Part shown: piece by piece, positions 35,223 through 43,773 of the stretch
Numbering within the stretch: the stretch's first letter is position 1
Layout of the letters: each line of letters begins with the position of its first letter
DNA from: Lichenibacterium dinghuense
Lineage (GTDB): Bacteria; Pseudomonadota; Alphaproteobacteria; Rhizobiales; Beijerinckiaceae
Direction of reading: 5' to 3'
Assembly (NCBI RefSeq): GCF_021730615.1
Contig: NZ_JAJLMN010000001.1
Span: forward strand, 3,917,501-3,981,500
DNA length: 64,000 bases
The notes under the pieces: generated by a model
Seen by the model: only the letters and a program-made list of their open reading frames with translations
Database searches by the model: none
What the model was told of the DNA's origin: nothing
Made by a program: the position numbers and the translations under genes

Positions 35223-35384
35223 GTGACCCTGCTGATCCTGATCCTGATCGTGATCCTGCTGTTCGGCGGCGGCGGCTTCTACGGATACCGCGGCGGCTAC
35301 TACGGCGGCGGCGGCATCGGCATCGTCGGCCTGATCGGCATCCTCATCATCCTGTATCTCCTGTTCGGCGGCGGCTTCCGCTGA
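35223..35384 (+). CDS. Small Gly-rich two-helix membrane protein, 53 aa
   Basis: GTG start after GGAGA; product MTLLILILIVILLFGGGGFYG, then GYRGGYYGGGGIGI and a second helix (VGLIGILIILYLLFGGGFR). Paralogue of the 57-residue protein at 19461-19634: the LLFGGGGFYGY segment is shared. It follows the yciF-like gene in the same direction, which hints at stress-linked expression. Function unknown. Confidence 0.72.
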   Translation: MTLLILILIVILLFGGGGFYGYRGGYYGGGGIGIVGLIGILIILYLLFGGGFR

Positions 35385-35515
35385 TCCCGGACCGGCGCGA
35401 AAGCGTCGCGCCGGCGGTTCCACCGCGGCGGCGCAGCGTGTAAGGCTCGGGGCCACAGGCCCGCGCGGGCGCCCCCGGGCTGAGCGCGGGCGCCTCCAGC
35501 GAGCCGGAACCCACC

Positions 35516-36820
35516 ATGTCTCCCCTGCGCGTCGGCATCGCCGGCCTCGGCACCGTCGGCGGTGCCGTCCTCCGTCGCCTGACCGACGGCGCCTCCGCCA
35601 TGGCGAGCCGCACGGGGCGGCCGGTCGCCGTGGTCGGGGTGTCGGCGCGGGACCGCGCCAAGGCGGCGCCCCTGCTCGGCACCGCCGAATGGTTCGACGA
35701 TCCCGTCGCGCTCGCCCGCGCCCCCGGCATCGACGTCTTCGTGGAGCTCATCGGCGGACACGAGGGCGTGGCCCGCGAGGCCGTCGAGGCCGCCATCGCG
35801 TCCGGCAAGTCGGTCGTCACCGCCAACAAGGCGCTGCTCGCCCACCACGGCATGGCGCTCGCCGCCGCCGCCGAGGCGCGCGGCGTGTCGCTGAGCTTCG
35901 AGGCCGCGGTCGCGGGCGGCATCCCGGCCATCAAGGTGCTGCGCGAGGCGCTCAGCGGCAACGCGGTGGACCGCGTCTACGGCATCCTCAACGGCACCTG
36001 CAACTACATCCTCACCCGCATGGAGGCCGAAGGCATCGGCTTCGAGGCCTGCCTCGCGGAAGCGCAGCGGCTCGGCTACGCCGAGGCCGACCCGACCTTC
36101 GACATCGACGGCCACGACACGGCCCACAAGCTCGCCATCCTGGCGAGCCTCGCCTTCGGCACCGCCGTGGACCTCGACGCGATCCACGTCGAGGGCATCC
36201 GCTCCATCACCTCGGACGACCTGAAGGCCGCCGACGACCTCGGCTACCGCGTGAAGCTCCTGGGCGTCGCCCAGCGCACCGACCACGGCATCGAGACGCG
36301 CGTGCACCCCACCATGGTGGCCAAGGGCACGGCGCTGGCCGAGGTCAAGGGCGTCACCAACGCGGTCGCGGTCAACGCCGACGCGGTGGCGGAGCTGACC
36401 CTGGTGGGGCCGGGCGCGGGCGGCGACGCCACCGCCTCGGCCGTGCTGGGCGACATCGCCGACCTCGCGCGCGGCAGCCGCGTGCTGCCCTTCGGCCGGC
36501 CGGCCGAGTCGCTGGAGCGCGCGCCCCGCGCGCCGATGCAGCGCCACGAGGGCGGCTACTACGTGCGGCTGGCGGTGCTGGACCGGCCGGGCTCCATCGC
36601 CGCCATCGCGACCCGCATGGCCGCGGCCGAGATCTCCTTCGAGAGCATCATGCAGCGCCAGCCCGCGGCCTCGCTCCGCGCGGCGGCGACCGGCCACGTC
36701 CCCGTGGTGCTGATCACCCACGCCACCTCCGAGACCACCATCCGCGAGGCCCTGGACGCCGTCGAGGCGGGAGGAACCATCGCGGGAAAACCGCAGTTGA
36801 TCCGCATAGAGCGCGGTTGA
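35516..36820 (+). CDS. hom: Homoserine dehydrogenase
   Basis: 434 residues. Reduces aspartate semialdehyde to homoserine, the branch to threonine and methionine. The NAD(P) motif is GIAGLGTVGGAVL; the family signature NGTCNYILTRMEAEGI and AYAEADPTFDIDGHDTAHKLAIL carry catalytic Lys/Asp residues. About 80 C-terminal residues (YYVRLAVLDRPGSIAAIA) form an ACT domain, so threonine feedback inhibition is expected. glpX starts 43 bp downstream, an order often seen in rhizobia. Confidence 0.96.
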   Translation: MSPLRVGIAGLGTVGGAVLRRLTDGASAMASRTGRPVAVVGVSARDRAKAAPLLGTAEWFDDPVALARAPGIDVFVELIGGHEGVAREAVEAAIASGKSVVTANKALLAHHGMALAAAAEARGVSLSFEAAVAGGIPAIKVLREALSGNAVDRVYGILNGTCNYILTRMEAEGIGFEACLAEAQRLGYAEADPTFDIDGHDTAHKLAILASLAFGTAVDLDAIHVEGIRSITSDDLKAADDLGYRVKLLGVAQRTDHGIETRVHPTMVAKGTALAEVKGVTNAVAVNADAVAELTLVGPGAGGDATASAVLGDIADLARGSRVLPFGRPAESLERAPRAPMQRHEGGYYVRLAVLDRPGSIAAIATRMAAAEISFESIMQRQPAASLRAAATGHVPVVLITHATSETTIREALDAVEAGGTIAGKPQLIRIERG

Positions 36821-36863
36821 AGCAGGTGCGGACTGCCCGGACCGCGCGCGGCCGAGAATCGCT

Positions 36864-37859
<996 letters not shown>

Positions 37860-37863
37860 CCGC

Positions 37864-38406
37864 ATGGGGCTGATGGCGTGGATCGCCCAATGGGGGCAGG
37901 GGATCGCGGATTTCGTCCGCGACCATGAGGTCTACGCGGCGCCGGTGTGCTTCGCGCTGGCCTTCGGCGAGTCGCTCGCCTTCGTGTCCTTCCTGCTGCC
38001 CGCCACGCTGGTGCTGGTCGCGGTCGGCACCCTGGTGGGGCAGGCCGGCCTCGCTTTCATGCCGGTCTTCGCCGCCGCGGCGGTCGGGGCCGCGCTCGGC
38101 GACTGGCTGTCGTTCTGGCTCGGCCGCCGCTTCGAGGACCGCGTCGCCGGCCTGTGGCCGCTGTCCCGCCACCCCGAGATGCTGGTGCGCGCGCGGAGCT
38201 ACGTCGACCGCTGGGGCGCGGCGGGCGTGTTCCTCGGCCGCTTCCTCGGCCCGCTGCGCGCCACCGTGCCGCTGATCGCCGGCCTCGCCGCCATGCCGGC
38301 TCTGCCGTTCCAGGCGGCCAACTGGTCGTCGGCGCTGCTGTGGTCCTTCCTCGTGCTGGCGCCCGGCGCCTTCGGGGTCGACGCCGTGCGGGACTGGTTC
38401 GCTTGA
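37864..38406 (+). CDS. DedA family membrane protein
   Basis: 180 residues, short for the family, with a DedA/SNARE-associated domain: ESLAFVSFLLPATLVLVAVG, ALGDWLSFWLGRRF and RWGAAGVFLGRFLGPLRATVPLIAGLAAM, the last carrying the conserved Arg pair (FxGRF-x(2)-xxR). DedA proteins are proton-dependent lipid transporters or scramblases of the inner membrane. The C-terminal helix region is shorter than usual. It shares 4 bp with the esterase gene downstream (TTGA). Confidence 0.85.
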   Translation: MGLMAWIAQWGQGIADFVRDHEVYAAPVCFALAFGESLAFVSFLLPATLVLVAVGTLVGQAGLAFMPVFAAAAVGAALGDWLSFWLGRRFEDRVAGLWPLSRHPEMLVRARSYVDRWGAAGVFLGRFLGPLRATVPLIAGLAAMPALPFQAANWSSALLWSFLVLAPGAFGVDAVRDWFA

Positions 38407-40034
38407 GGCTTCGGCGCCTCGCCGCGGCGCTGCTCGCGGCGGCACTCGGCGGCTGCGACCTCGAACCCGGCCGCGTCGACGACATCGTCCACGCCGACGG
38501 CGTCGAGCCGCGGCGCGTCGAGACCGCGGCCGGCCCCGTGGTGGGCGCCGCGGCGGCGGGCGGGCAGGCCTTCCTCGGCATCCCCTACGCGGCGCCGCCG
38601 GTCGGGCCGCTGCGCTGGCGCGCCCCGCAGCCGCCGGCGCCCTGGACCGAGCCGCGGGACGCGACGCGCCTCGGCCCTTCCTGCCTGCAGAACCTCGCCC
38701 TGTCGGCGCAGCTCGGCGGGGCGGGCGGCGGCCCGACGCTCGGGCAGGAGGACTGCCTCACCCTCAACGTCTACGCGCCGCCGGGCGCCGCGCCGGACGC
38801 CCGCAAGCCCGTGATGGTGTGGATCCACGGCGGCGCGCTCGTGCTCGGCACCTCCGGCCAGTACGACCCGAGCGCGCTGGCGCGCCGCGAGGGCGTGGTC
38901 GTCGTCACGGTCAACTATCGGCTCGGCGCGCTCGGCTTCTTCGCCCATCCCTCGCTCCGCGGCGAGCCGGGCGAGGGCGCCTTCGCGCTGCTCGACCAGC
39001 GCGCGGCCTTGGCCTGGGTGAAGCGCGACATCGCCGGCTTCGGCGGCGACCCGCGCAGCGTGACGGTCTTCGGACAGTCGGCCGGCGCCTGGAGCGCCTG
39101 CTACCAGATGGCCTCTCCGGGCTCGGCCGGGCTGTTCCAGCGCGCCATCCTGCAGAGCGGCGCCTGCGTGACCCCGGAAACCAGCGTGGCGCCCGAGGTC
39201 GCGGAAGCGGGCGGCTTCCGCATGGCCGGCGAGCTCGGCTGCGCGGGCCCCGACGCCCTCGCCTGCCTGCGCGCCCTGCCGGCCGCGGACGTGGTCGAGG
39301 CCGCGCCCGAGCGCCCCGGCGTCACGGGGCCGAACTCCTGGGCGCCCGTCGCGGGGCTCGACGTGCTGCCGCTCGCGCCCCGCGCCGCCTTCGCGTCGGG
39401 CCGGTTCGCCCCCGTGCCGGTGATCGACGGCACCAACCGCGACGAGGGCCGCCTCTTCTCCTACCTGCGCGGGCTGCGGGCCGACCTCCTGACGGAGGCG
39501 AGCTACGGGGCCGAGATCCGCCGCCTCTTCGGCGCGCGGGCGCCGGCCATCCTCGCCGCCTATCCGGCGTCGCGCTTCGACTCGCCGCGCGCCGCCTATG
39601 CGGCCGTGCTGACCGACGGCTTCTTCGCCTGCCCGGCCCTCGACCTCGACCGCCTCGTCGGCGCCCGCGCGCCGGTCTACGCCTACGAGTTCGACGACCC
39701 CGACCCGCCCTTCGCGTTGCCGCGCCTGCCCTTCTCGGGCGGTGCGGGCAGCTATCACACGGCCGAGATCGCCTACGTGTTCGACCGGCCCTGGGCTCTG
39801 GCGGACCCGGCGCGGTTCGACGACGCGCAGGCGCGGCTGTCGGCTGAGATCCAGGACCGCTGGGGGGCCTTCGCGCGGGGGGAGGCGCCGTGGCATCCGG
39901 CGGCATCGGATGCGGCGGGTGCCGTCGTCGCGCTGTCGCCGGGCGTGCCAGGCACGGACGCTTTCGCGCCGAATTTCGCCGCGCGGCATCGCTGCGGCGT
40001 CTGGAGCAGCCTGCGATCTGTCGATCCACGCTGA
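38403..40034 (+). CDS. Type B carboxylesterase lipoprotein
   Basis: 543 residues. TTG start overlapping the DedA stop; the first residues (MRLRRLAAALLAAALGGC) are a lipoprotein signal with lipobox LGGC (Cys18), so the enzyme is probably anchored in the envelope. The type B carboxylesterase fold is clear: FLGIPYAAPPVGPLRW, EDCLTLNVYAP, IHGGALVLG (oxyanion hole), nucleophile Ser226 (FGQSAGAWS), Glu348 (NRDEG) and His452 (SYHTAE). Hydrolyses unknown carboxylic esters. Coupled to dedA, which suggests a shared transcript rather than shared function. Confidence 0.88.
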   Translation: MRLRRLAAALLAAALGGCDLEPGRVDDIVHADGVEPRRVETAAGPVVGAAAAGGQAFLGIPYAAPPVGPLRWRAPQPPAPWTEPRDATRLGPSCLQNLALSAQLGGAGGGPTLGQEDCLTLNVYAPPGAAPDARKPVMVWIHGGALVLGTSGQYDPSALARREGVVVVTVNYRLGALGFFAHPSLRGEPGEGAFALLDQRAALAWVKRDIAGFGGDPRSVTVFGQSAGAWSACYQMASPGSAGLFQRAILQSGACVTPETSVAPEVAEAGGFRMAGELGCAGPDALACLRALPAADVVEAAPERPGVTGPNSWAPVAGLDVLPLAPRAAFASGRFAPVPVIDGTNRDEGRLFSYLRGLRADLLTEASYGAEIRRLFGARAPAILAAYPASRFDSPRAAYAAVLTDGFFACPALDLDRLVGARAPVYAYEFDDPDPPFALPRLPFSGGAGSYHTAEIAYVFDRPWALADPARFDDAQARLSAEIQDRWGAFARGEAPWHPAASDAAGAVVALSPGVPGTDAFAPNFAARHRCGVWSSLRSVDPR

Positions 40035-40129
40035 ATCAAGGCCGATCGGTCGATGGCATGATGCGGTGCGCCGGCTTCGCGCGGCAAATGTTGAGAGACT
40101 CACTAACAGTGGCATCGGCGGCCTTCGTA

Positions 40130-40159
40130 TTGACCGCCCGCTGACCCGAGCACTATCAA
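40130..40159 (+). promoter_or_regulatory. Candidate sigma-70 promoter of the lanthipeptide-type precursor gene
   Basis: TTGACC (40130-40135), an 18-bp spacer and TATCAA (40154-40159), in a noticeably AT-richer stretch about 100 bp upstream of the precursor start. It is the best -35/-10 pair in the 226-bp gap. Confidence 0.4.
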
Positions 40160-40163
40160 GAGA

Positions 40164-40196
40164 TGCAATCAAAGATCGATTAGGTCGAAGATTGCA
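40164..40196. promoter_or_regulatory. Inverted repeat downstream of the candidate promoter
   Basis: TGCAATC (40164-40170) and GATTGCA (40190-40196) form perfect 7-bp arms 19 bp apart, placed just after the -10 candidate. It could be an operator for a dimeric repressor or the foot of a 5' UTR stem. No regulator gene lies in the cluster. Confidence 0.4.
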
Positions 40197-40260
40197 CTTT
40201 TTGCGGGTGCTTCTTCGCGTGTGGGCGTTGAGCATCCCATGAGCGAGGGGAGCGGACGAC

Positions 40261-41400
40261 ATGACGCAAGACATGGGCGGCGGCGCAGGGGCACAGGGCG
40301 GTGGACAGGGCTTCCCGTTCACGATGCCTCCGTTCTGCCCACAGGCGGCTGGTGGTGCACAGCCGATGGCGCAGGGCGGCGCCGGGACGCCCATCCCGAC
40401 CCTGAACTGCACGGGGCTGCCATGCATCATCACCCAGATCGTCGGCTGCAATAATGCGGCGCCCATGGCTCAGGGCGGAACGCCCATCACCTTCACGTTC
40501 CCTCCGCTCTGCGGGCCCCATCAGGGCGGTGGCGCACAGCCGATGGCCCAGGGGGGCGGTATGGGCACGCCCATCCCGACCCTGAACTGCACGGGGCTGC
40601 CGTGCGTCATCACTCTGATTGCCGGCTGCAACAACGCGCCGGCCCCGATGGTACAGGGCGGCGCCCAGGGCGGGACGCCCATCACCTTCACGTTCCCCCC
40701 GCTTTGCGCGTCCCATCAGGGCGGTGGCGCACAGCCGATGGCCCAGGGGGGCGGTATGGGCACACCCATCCCGACCCTGAACTGCACGGGGCTGCCGTGC
40801 ATCATCACCCTCGTCGCCGGCTGCGGCAGCGGTGCGCCGATGGCGCAAGGTGGACAGGGCGGGGCGGGGACGATCTTCCCGACTCTGCCGCCGATGTGCA
40901 ACCTGCCGCATACGCTCCTGCCGCCGCTCTGCCCGCCCAACCAGGGCGGTGCGGCGCCGATGGCGCAGGGTGGACAGGGCGGTGCGGGCACCGTGTTCCC
41001 GACGATGCCGATCCTGTGTCAGATCACCCAATTCCCGATCTGTCCGCCCCATCAGGGCGGTGGAGCGGCACCGATGGCGCAGGGAAGCGGCGGCCTGGGG
41101 ACGATCCTGCATACGCTCGTCTGTCCGACCGGCCTGCCGTGCATCGTCACCCAGATCGCCGGCTGCGGCGGCGCGGGTCCGGTCGCTCAGGGGGGGCAGG
41201 GCGGCGCGGCGCAGACGCCGATCCCGTCGCTGATGAATTGCCCGCCGACGCTGATGCTGTGCTCGGTCTTCGGCTGCGGCAACCAGGCCGGCGGTCAGCC
41301 GGCGATGGCGGGCGGTGGCACCGCGCCCCAGGCCACCCTCGGCCCGTTCGAGTGCAACATCACGATCTTCTCCATCTGCACGCCCGTCTGCGGTCGCTGA
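40261..41400 (+). CDS. Repetitive Cys/Thr-rich multi-core lanthipeptide-type precursor, 379 aa
   Basis: Candidate substrate of the modification enzymes encoded just downstream. It has no signal peptide or membrane helix; it is built of short Thr/Pro/Cys segments separated by Gly-rich spacers of the form P-M-A-Q-G-G (starting at residues 35, 68, 94, 129, 159, 193, 233, 271 and 307, with small variations). There are 25 cysteines, and every one has its own Thr or Ser 2-5 residues upstream, e.g. T47/C50, T51/C55, T58/C63. One segment type (TPIPTLNCTGLPC-x8-type, residues 43-63) occurs three times nearly unchanged (also 103-123 and 168-188) and twice diverged (281-302, 319-339). Shorter types end TFPPLC or PTLPPMC. 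Only the first 17-20 residues could be a leader. GGGGAG precedes the ATG. That it is modified is inference. Confidence 0.8.
   Translation: MTQDMGGGAGAQGGGQGFPFTMPPFCPQAAGGAQPMAQGGAGTPIPTLNCTGLPCIITQIVGCNNAAPMAQGGTPITFTFPPLCGPHQGGGAQPMAQGGGMGTPIPTLNCTGLPCVITLIAGCNNAPAPMVQGGAQGGTPITFTFPPLCASHQGGGAQPMAQGGGMGTPIPTLNCTGLPCIITLVAGCGSGAPMAQGGQGGAGTIFPTLPPMCNLPHTLLPPLCPPNQGGAAPMAQGGQGGAGTVFPTMPILCQITQFPICPPHQGGGAAPMAQGSGGLGTILHTLVCPTGLPCIVTQIAGCGGAGPVAQGGQGGAAQTPIPSLMNCPPTLMLCSVFGCGNQAGGQPAMAGGGTAPQATLGPFECNITIFSICTPVCGR
40480..40824 (+). repeat. Tandem 195-bp coding repeat inside the precursor gene
   Basis: The 150 bases at 40480-40629 recur at 40675-40824 (period 195 bp) with only a few substitutions, many of them silent, encoding residues 74-123 and 139-188. 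The closeness at DNA level points to recent duplication or gene conversion. A third, partial copy of the longer segment type lies at 40384-40449. Confidence 0.88.
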
Positions 41401-41593
41401 CCGCGGACTGACGGGTCCGCATCCGCCTAGCCGTCGATCCGGCCGGGCGGGTGAGGCCCGCTCCGATGACGGGGACGGCCGCAGTCCGCGACCGTTCCCC
41501 CGGCCCAGGGCCGGAGATCGAGACCCGCACGATGCGGCTCCGCGGCGCCCGGCATCGGTCGCGCGAGAGACCGCGGCTCGAGATTGGTGACAG

Positions 41594-42703
41594 ATGTTTC
41601 TGACTGCATCGAACCTGTTCTTCTACCTCCGAGACGCCGGGCTGTGCTCAGCAGCGGACGTCGTCGGCGAGGACTTCGCCGTGTCGGAGACCGGACGCCG
41701 CAACCGCAACTTCGTCGTCAGGCGCGCCGGCCCGCACTCCCTGTTCGTCAAGCAGATCCCGATGATGCACCCAGAGGTCGTCGGATCGCTGCGGCGCGAG
41801 GCGGCCTGCGCGCAGCTCGCGCAGGAGGCTGGCGAGGGCTTGCGCCTGCGCTCCAGCATGCCCGTCCTGCTGCGCTACGACCCTGTCGCCCACATTCTGG
41901 TCTACAGATTCGTCGAGGGCGCCGAGAACCTGAACCAGCGCGTGGTGCGCGACGGACCGCTGACGATCGGACAGGCGGAGCGGATCGGGACGGCGCTCGC
42001 GGCCTGCCATTCGGAGACGGCGCGGCCCGGCGCGCTGCTCGGTCTGGCGCCGCTCCTCAAGGCGGAGCCGCCCTGGCTCTTCAACGTCGTCCAGCAGCCG
42101 CATGCGGTGATGCCGGGCATGAACGAGCCCCGTCGGCGCGTGATCGGCGCCCTGCAGCAGTGCCCCGAGGTGCTGAACGGGATGGAGCGCCTTCGCGCCG
42201 GCTGGCGTCGTCTCTGTCTCATGCACGGCGACGTCAAGTTCGACAACATCCTCGTCGGCGGTGCGGGCGACGATGCGATGCTCCTCATCGACTGGGAGCT
42301 GGCCGAGCTCGGTGATCCGCTTTGGGATGTCGCGAGCGCCCTGGCCGCGATCGTCCAACCCTGGCTCATCGGCGCCGTCGTGGCGGGCAAATCCGCGGCG
42401 CCGCAGGCCGCGGGCAGCGCGGTGGTCGACGCCGCCCGCGGGCTCTGGTCCGCCTATCTGAGCGCCGTCGACCCGTCCGCGGGACCGCCCGACCCCGACC
42501 TCCTCGCGCGCCTCGTCGGCGCGCGCCTCGTTCTGCTGGCGTTCGAGCTGCTGCCCGACGCCGTCGCGACATCGCCGCAGGTCGACCCGGTCCTGGCCCT
42601 GGCGAGATACTTCCTCGCGGCTCCCGCCGCGGCCCTCCTGTCCGTGTTCGGGATCGGAGGGGTCGCCGCCTCGGGTCGGCCGACGATGCGAGCCATCCCA
42701 TGA
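41594..42703 (+). CDS. APH-fold phosphotransferase, probable lanthipeptide Ser/Thr kinase
   Basis: 369 residues with an aminoglycoside-phosphotransferase-like kinase fold. Lys53 (LFVKQ) and Glu69 (LRREAA) fit the ATP-binding pair, catalytic Asp213 and Asn218 lie in LMHGDVKFDNIL, and Asp233 in LLIDWELAELGDPLWDVAS binds Mg. In class V lanthipeptide and thioamitide pathways such a kinase phosphorylates Thr/Ser of the precursor while a HopA1-like partner removes the phosphate. Here the HopA1-like gene follows with an ATGA overlap, which is why I favour that role over drug resistance. The gene begins 193 bp after the precursor; that gap holds no gene. Confidence 0.82.
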   Translation: MFLTASNLFFYLRDAGLCSAADVVGEDFAVSETGRRNRNFVVRRAGPHSLFVKQIPMMHPEVVGSLRREAACAQLAQEAGEGLRLRSSMPVLLRYDPVAHILVYRFVEGAENLNQRVVRDGPLTIGQAERIGTALAACHSETARPGALLGLAPLLKAEPPWLFNVVQQPHAVMPGMNEPRRRVIGALQQCPEVLNGMERLRAGWRRLCLMHGDVKFDNILVGGAGDDAMLLIDWELAELGDPLWDVASALAAIVQPWLIGAVVAGKSAAPQAAGSAVVDAARGLWSAYLSAVDPSAGPPDPDLLARLVGARLVLLAFELLPDAVATSPQVDPVLALARYFLAAPAAALLSVFGIGGVAASGRPTMRAIP

Positions 42704-43773
42704 ACGATCGCGACGACGCCGCGCCCTGGGCCAGGGGGGAGCGCATCGCGCGACTCCTCGCCGACGTGCAGATCACATCGCCGATGGCGTTCAGGTTCGG
42801 GAGCGGGCCGCAGATCTCCGCCGGAGACGTCGTTCCGACCGCTCCTGGAGCAGGACTGACGCCTGGTGTGGCCGCCCTGCGCGACGCGCTCGGCACAGCG
42901 CTCTACGCAGCCGCCTATATGCGTGACTACCGCGGGCCGGGTTACGACCCGGCCTCAATGCGGCGCAAGGTGGTGGCCGACCCGGCCTTCCTCAAGCGGC
43001 TCGACGCGCGCAATCCGAGCCGTGCCGCTTGGGAGCCCGGCTGGCGCGTCTTCTCGCGCGACCTCGACGGGTCCGTCCACGCGTCGAAGGGCGACCGGGC
43101 CATGAGGCTCCCGCCGGGCCGCTACGCCGCGGTCGGCACGCCGCGCTCCCCCGCGGTGGGAGACAGCGTCGAGCGCTGGCGTGACCGGAGCTCCCTCACC
43201 CATCAAGCAGGCTACTACTATGCATTCGGTGAAGCGCCGCCGAGCGATTACGATCTGGCACGTATCGGGCGCCTCTACTTCGACGGCGATGCTGAATCGG
43301 CCGCGTGGCTGCTCGGCGAGCTCGCCCCGCTTCTGAACCGCTTCGGCATCCCGTTCTGGTTCAAGTGCCCCGTGGACCCGGCAGCATTCGATCGCCTGGA
43401 CGCTTCAGTGCTCTACGTCGCGCGCCGCCACGTGCCCAGTCTGATCGGCCTCCTCGTCCCGCTCGCAAGCGATTTCTCACGGAGGTTGAGGGGGGGCGTC
43501 CCGCTCTGGACCGTGCCGCTCGTCGCGGGAGTCGGTGGCGCGGACGACCCCGGCACCGGTGAAAGCTTCGGCCAGTCGCGCTGCGCGCTCTTCGCGGCCG
43601 GCCTCGTCGATGCCTGGGCGAGGGGCCACCAGGACCCCGCGTCCCGCGCAGGGGCCGTCGCCGCGCGCTTCCGGGCGGCGGGCCTCGCTGCGGCACAGCC
43701 CCACCTCGCCCTGGGCCTCGTGGATGTCTACCCCGCCCTCACCAGCTCTGCCGTCAGGGAGACCGCCGCATGA
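42700..43773 (+). CDS. HopA1-like protein, probable phospho-Thr/Ser lyase
   Basis: 357 residues resembling the HopA1 effector family: ALYAAAYMRDYRG, a GWRVFSRDLDGSVHASKGD strand region (Lys130), RLYFDGDAESAAWLL (about 191-205), LLNRFGIPFWFKCP (211-224), DRLDASVLYVARRH and the C-terminal DPGTGESFGQSRCALF (283-298). HopA1-like proteins occur with APH-type kinases in class V lanthipeptide and thioamitide clusters, where the pair makes dehydroalanine and dehydrobutyrine. The gene is coupled on both sides by ATGA overlaps to the kinase and the LanC gene. Family placement is from memory of conserved blocks, not from a search. Confidence 0.78.
   Translation: MNDRDDAAPWARGERIARLLADVQITSPMAFRFGSGPQISAGDVVPTAPGAGLTPGVAALRDALGTALYAAAYMRDYRGPGYDPASMRRKVVADPAFLKRLDARNPSRAAWEPGWRVFSRDLDGSVHASKGDRAMRLPPGRYAAVGTPRSPAVGDSVERWRDRSSLTHQAGYYYAFGEAPPSDYDLARIGRLYFDGDAESAAWLLGELAPLLNRFGIPFWFKCPVDPAAFDRLDASVLYVARRHVPSLIGLLVPLASDFSRRLRGGVPLWTVPLVAGVGGADDPGTGESFGQSRCALFAAGLVDAWARGHQDPASRAGAVAARFRAAGLAAAQPHLALGLVDVYPALTSSAVRETAA

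Noticed and set aside
40261-41400. Collagen-like, PE-PGRS-like or surface-layer repeat protein, or a CRISPR-like array.
   Set aside because: The repeats are coding, have a 195-bp period and encode Cys/Thr segments. The one-to-one Thr/Ser-Cys spacing and the adjacent modification enzymes are not explained by structural Gly repeats; there are no short palindromic repeats with unique spacers.
41401-41593. Search for a small RNA, terminator or second peptide between the precursor and the kinase gene.
   Set aside because: The 193 bp are ordinary GC-rich sequence. No hairpin with T-run and no short frame with a ribosome binding site and Cys/Thr pattern was found.
41594-42703. Aminoglycoside resistance gene.
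   Set aside because: The APH fold alone does not show resistance. ATGA coupling to a HopA1-like gene and a LanC gene fits precursor phosphorylation better.
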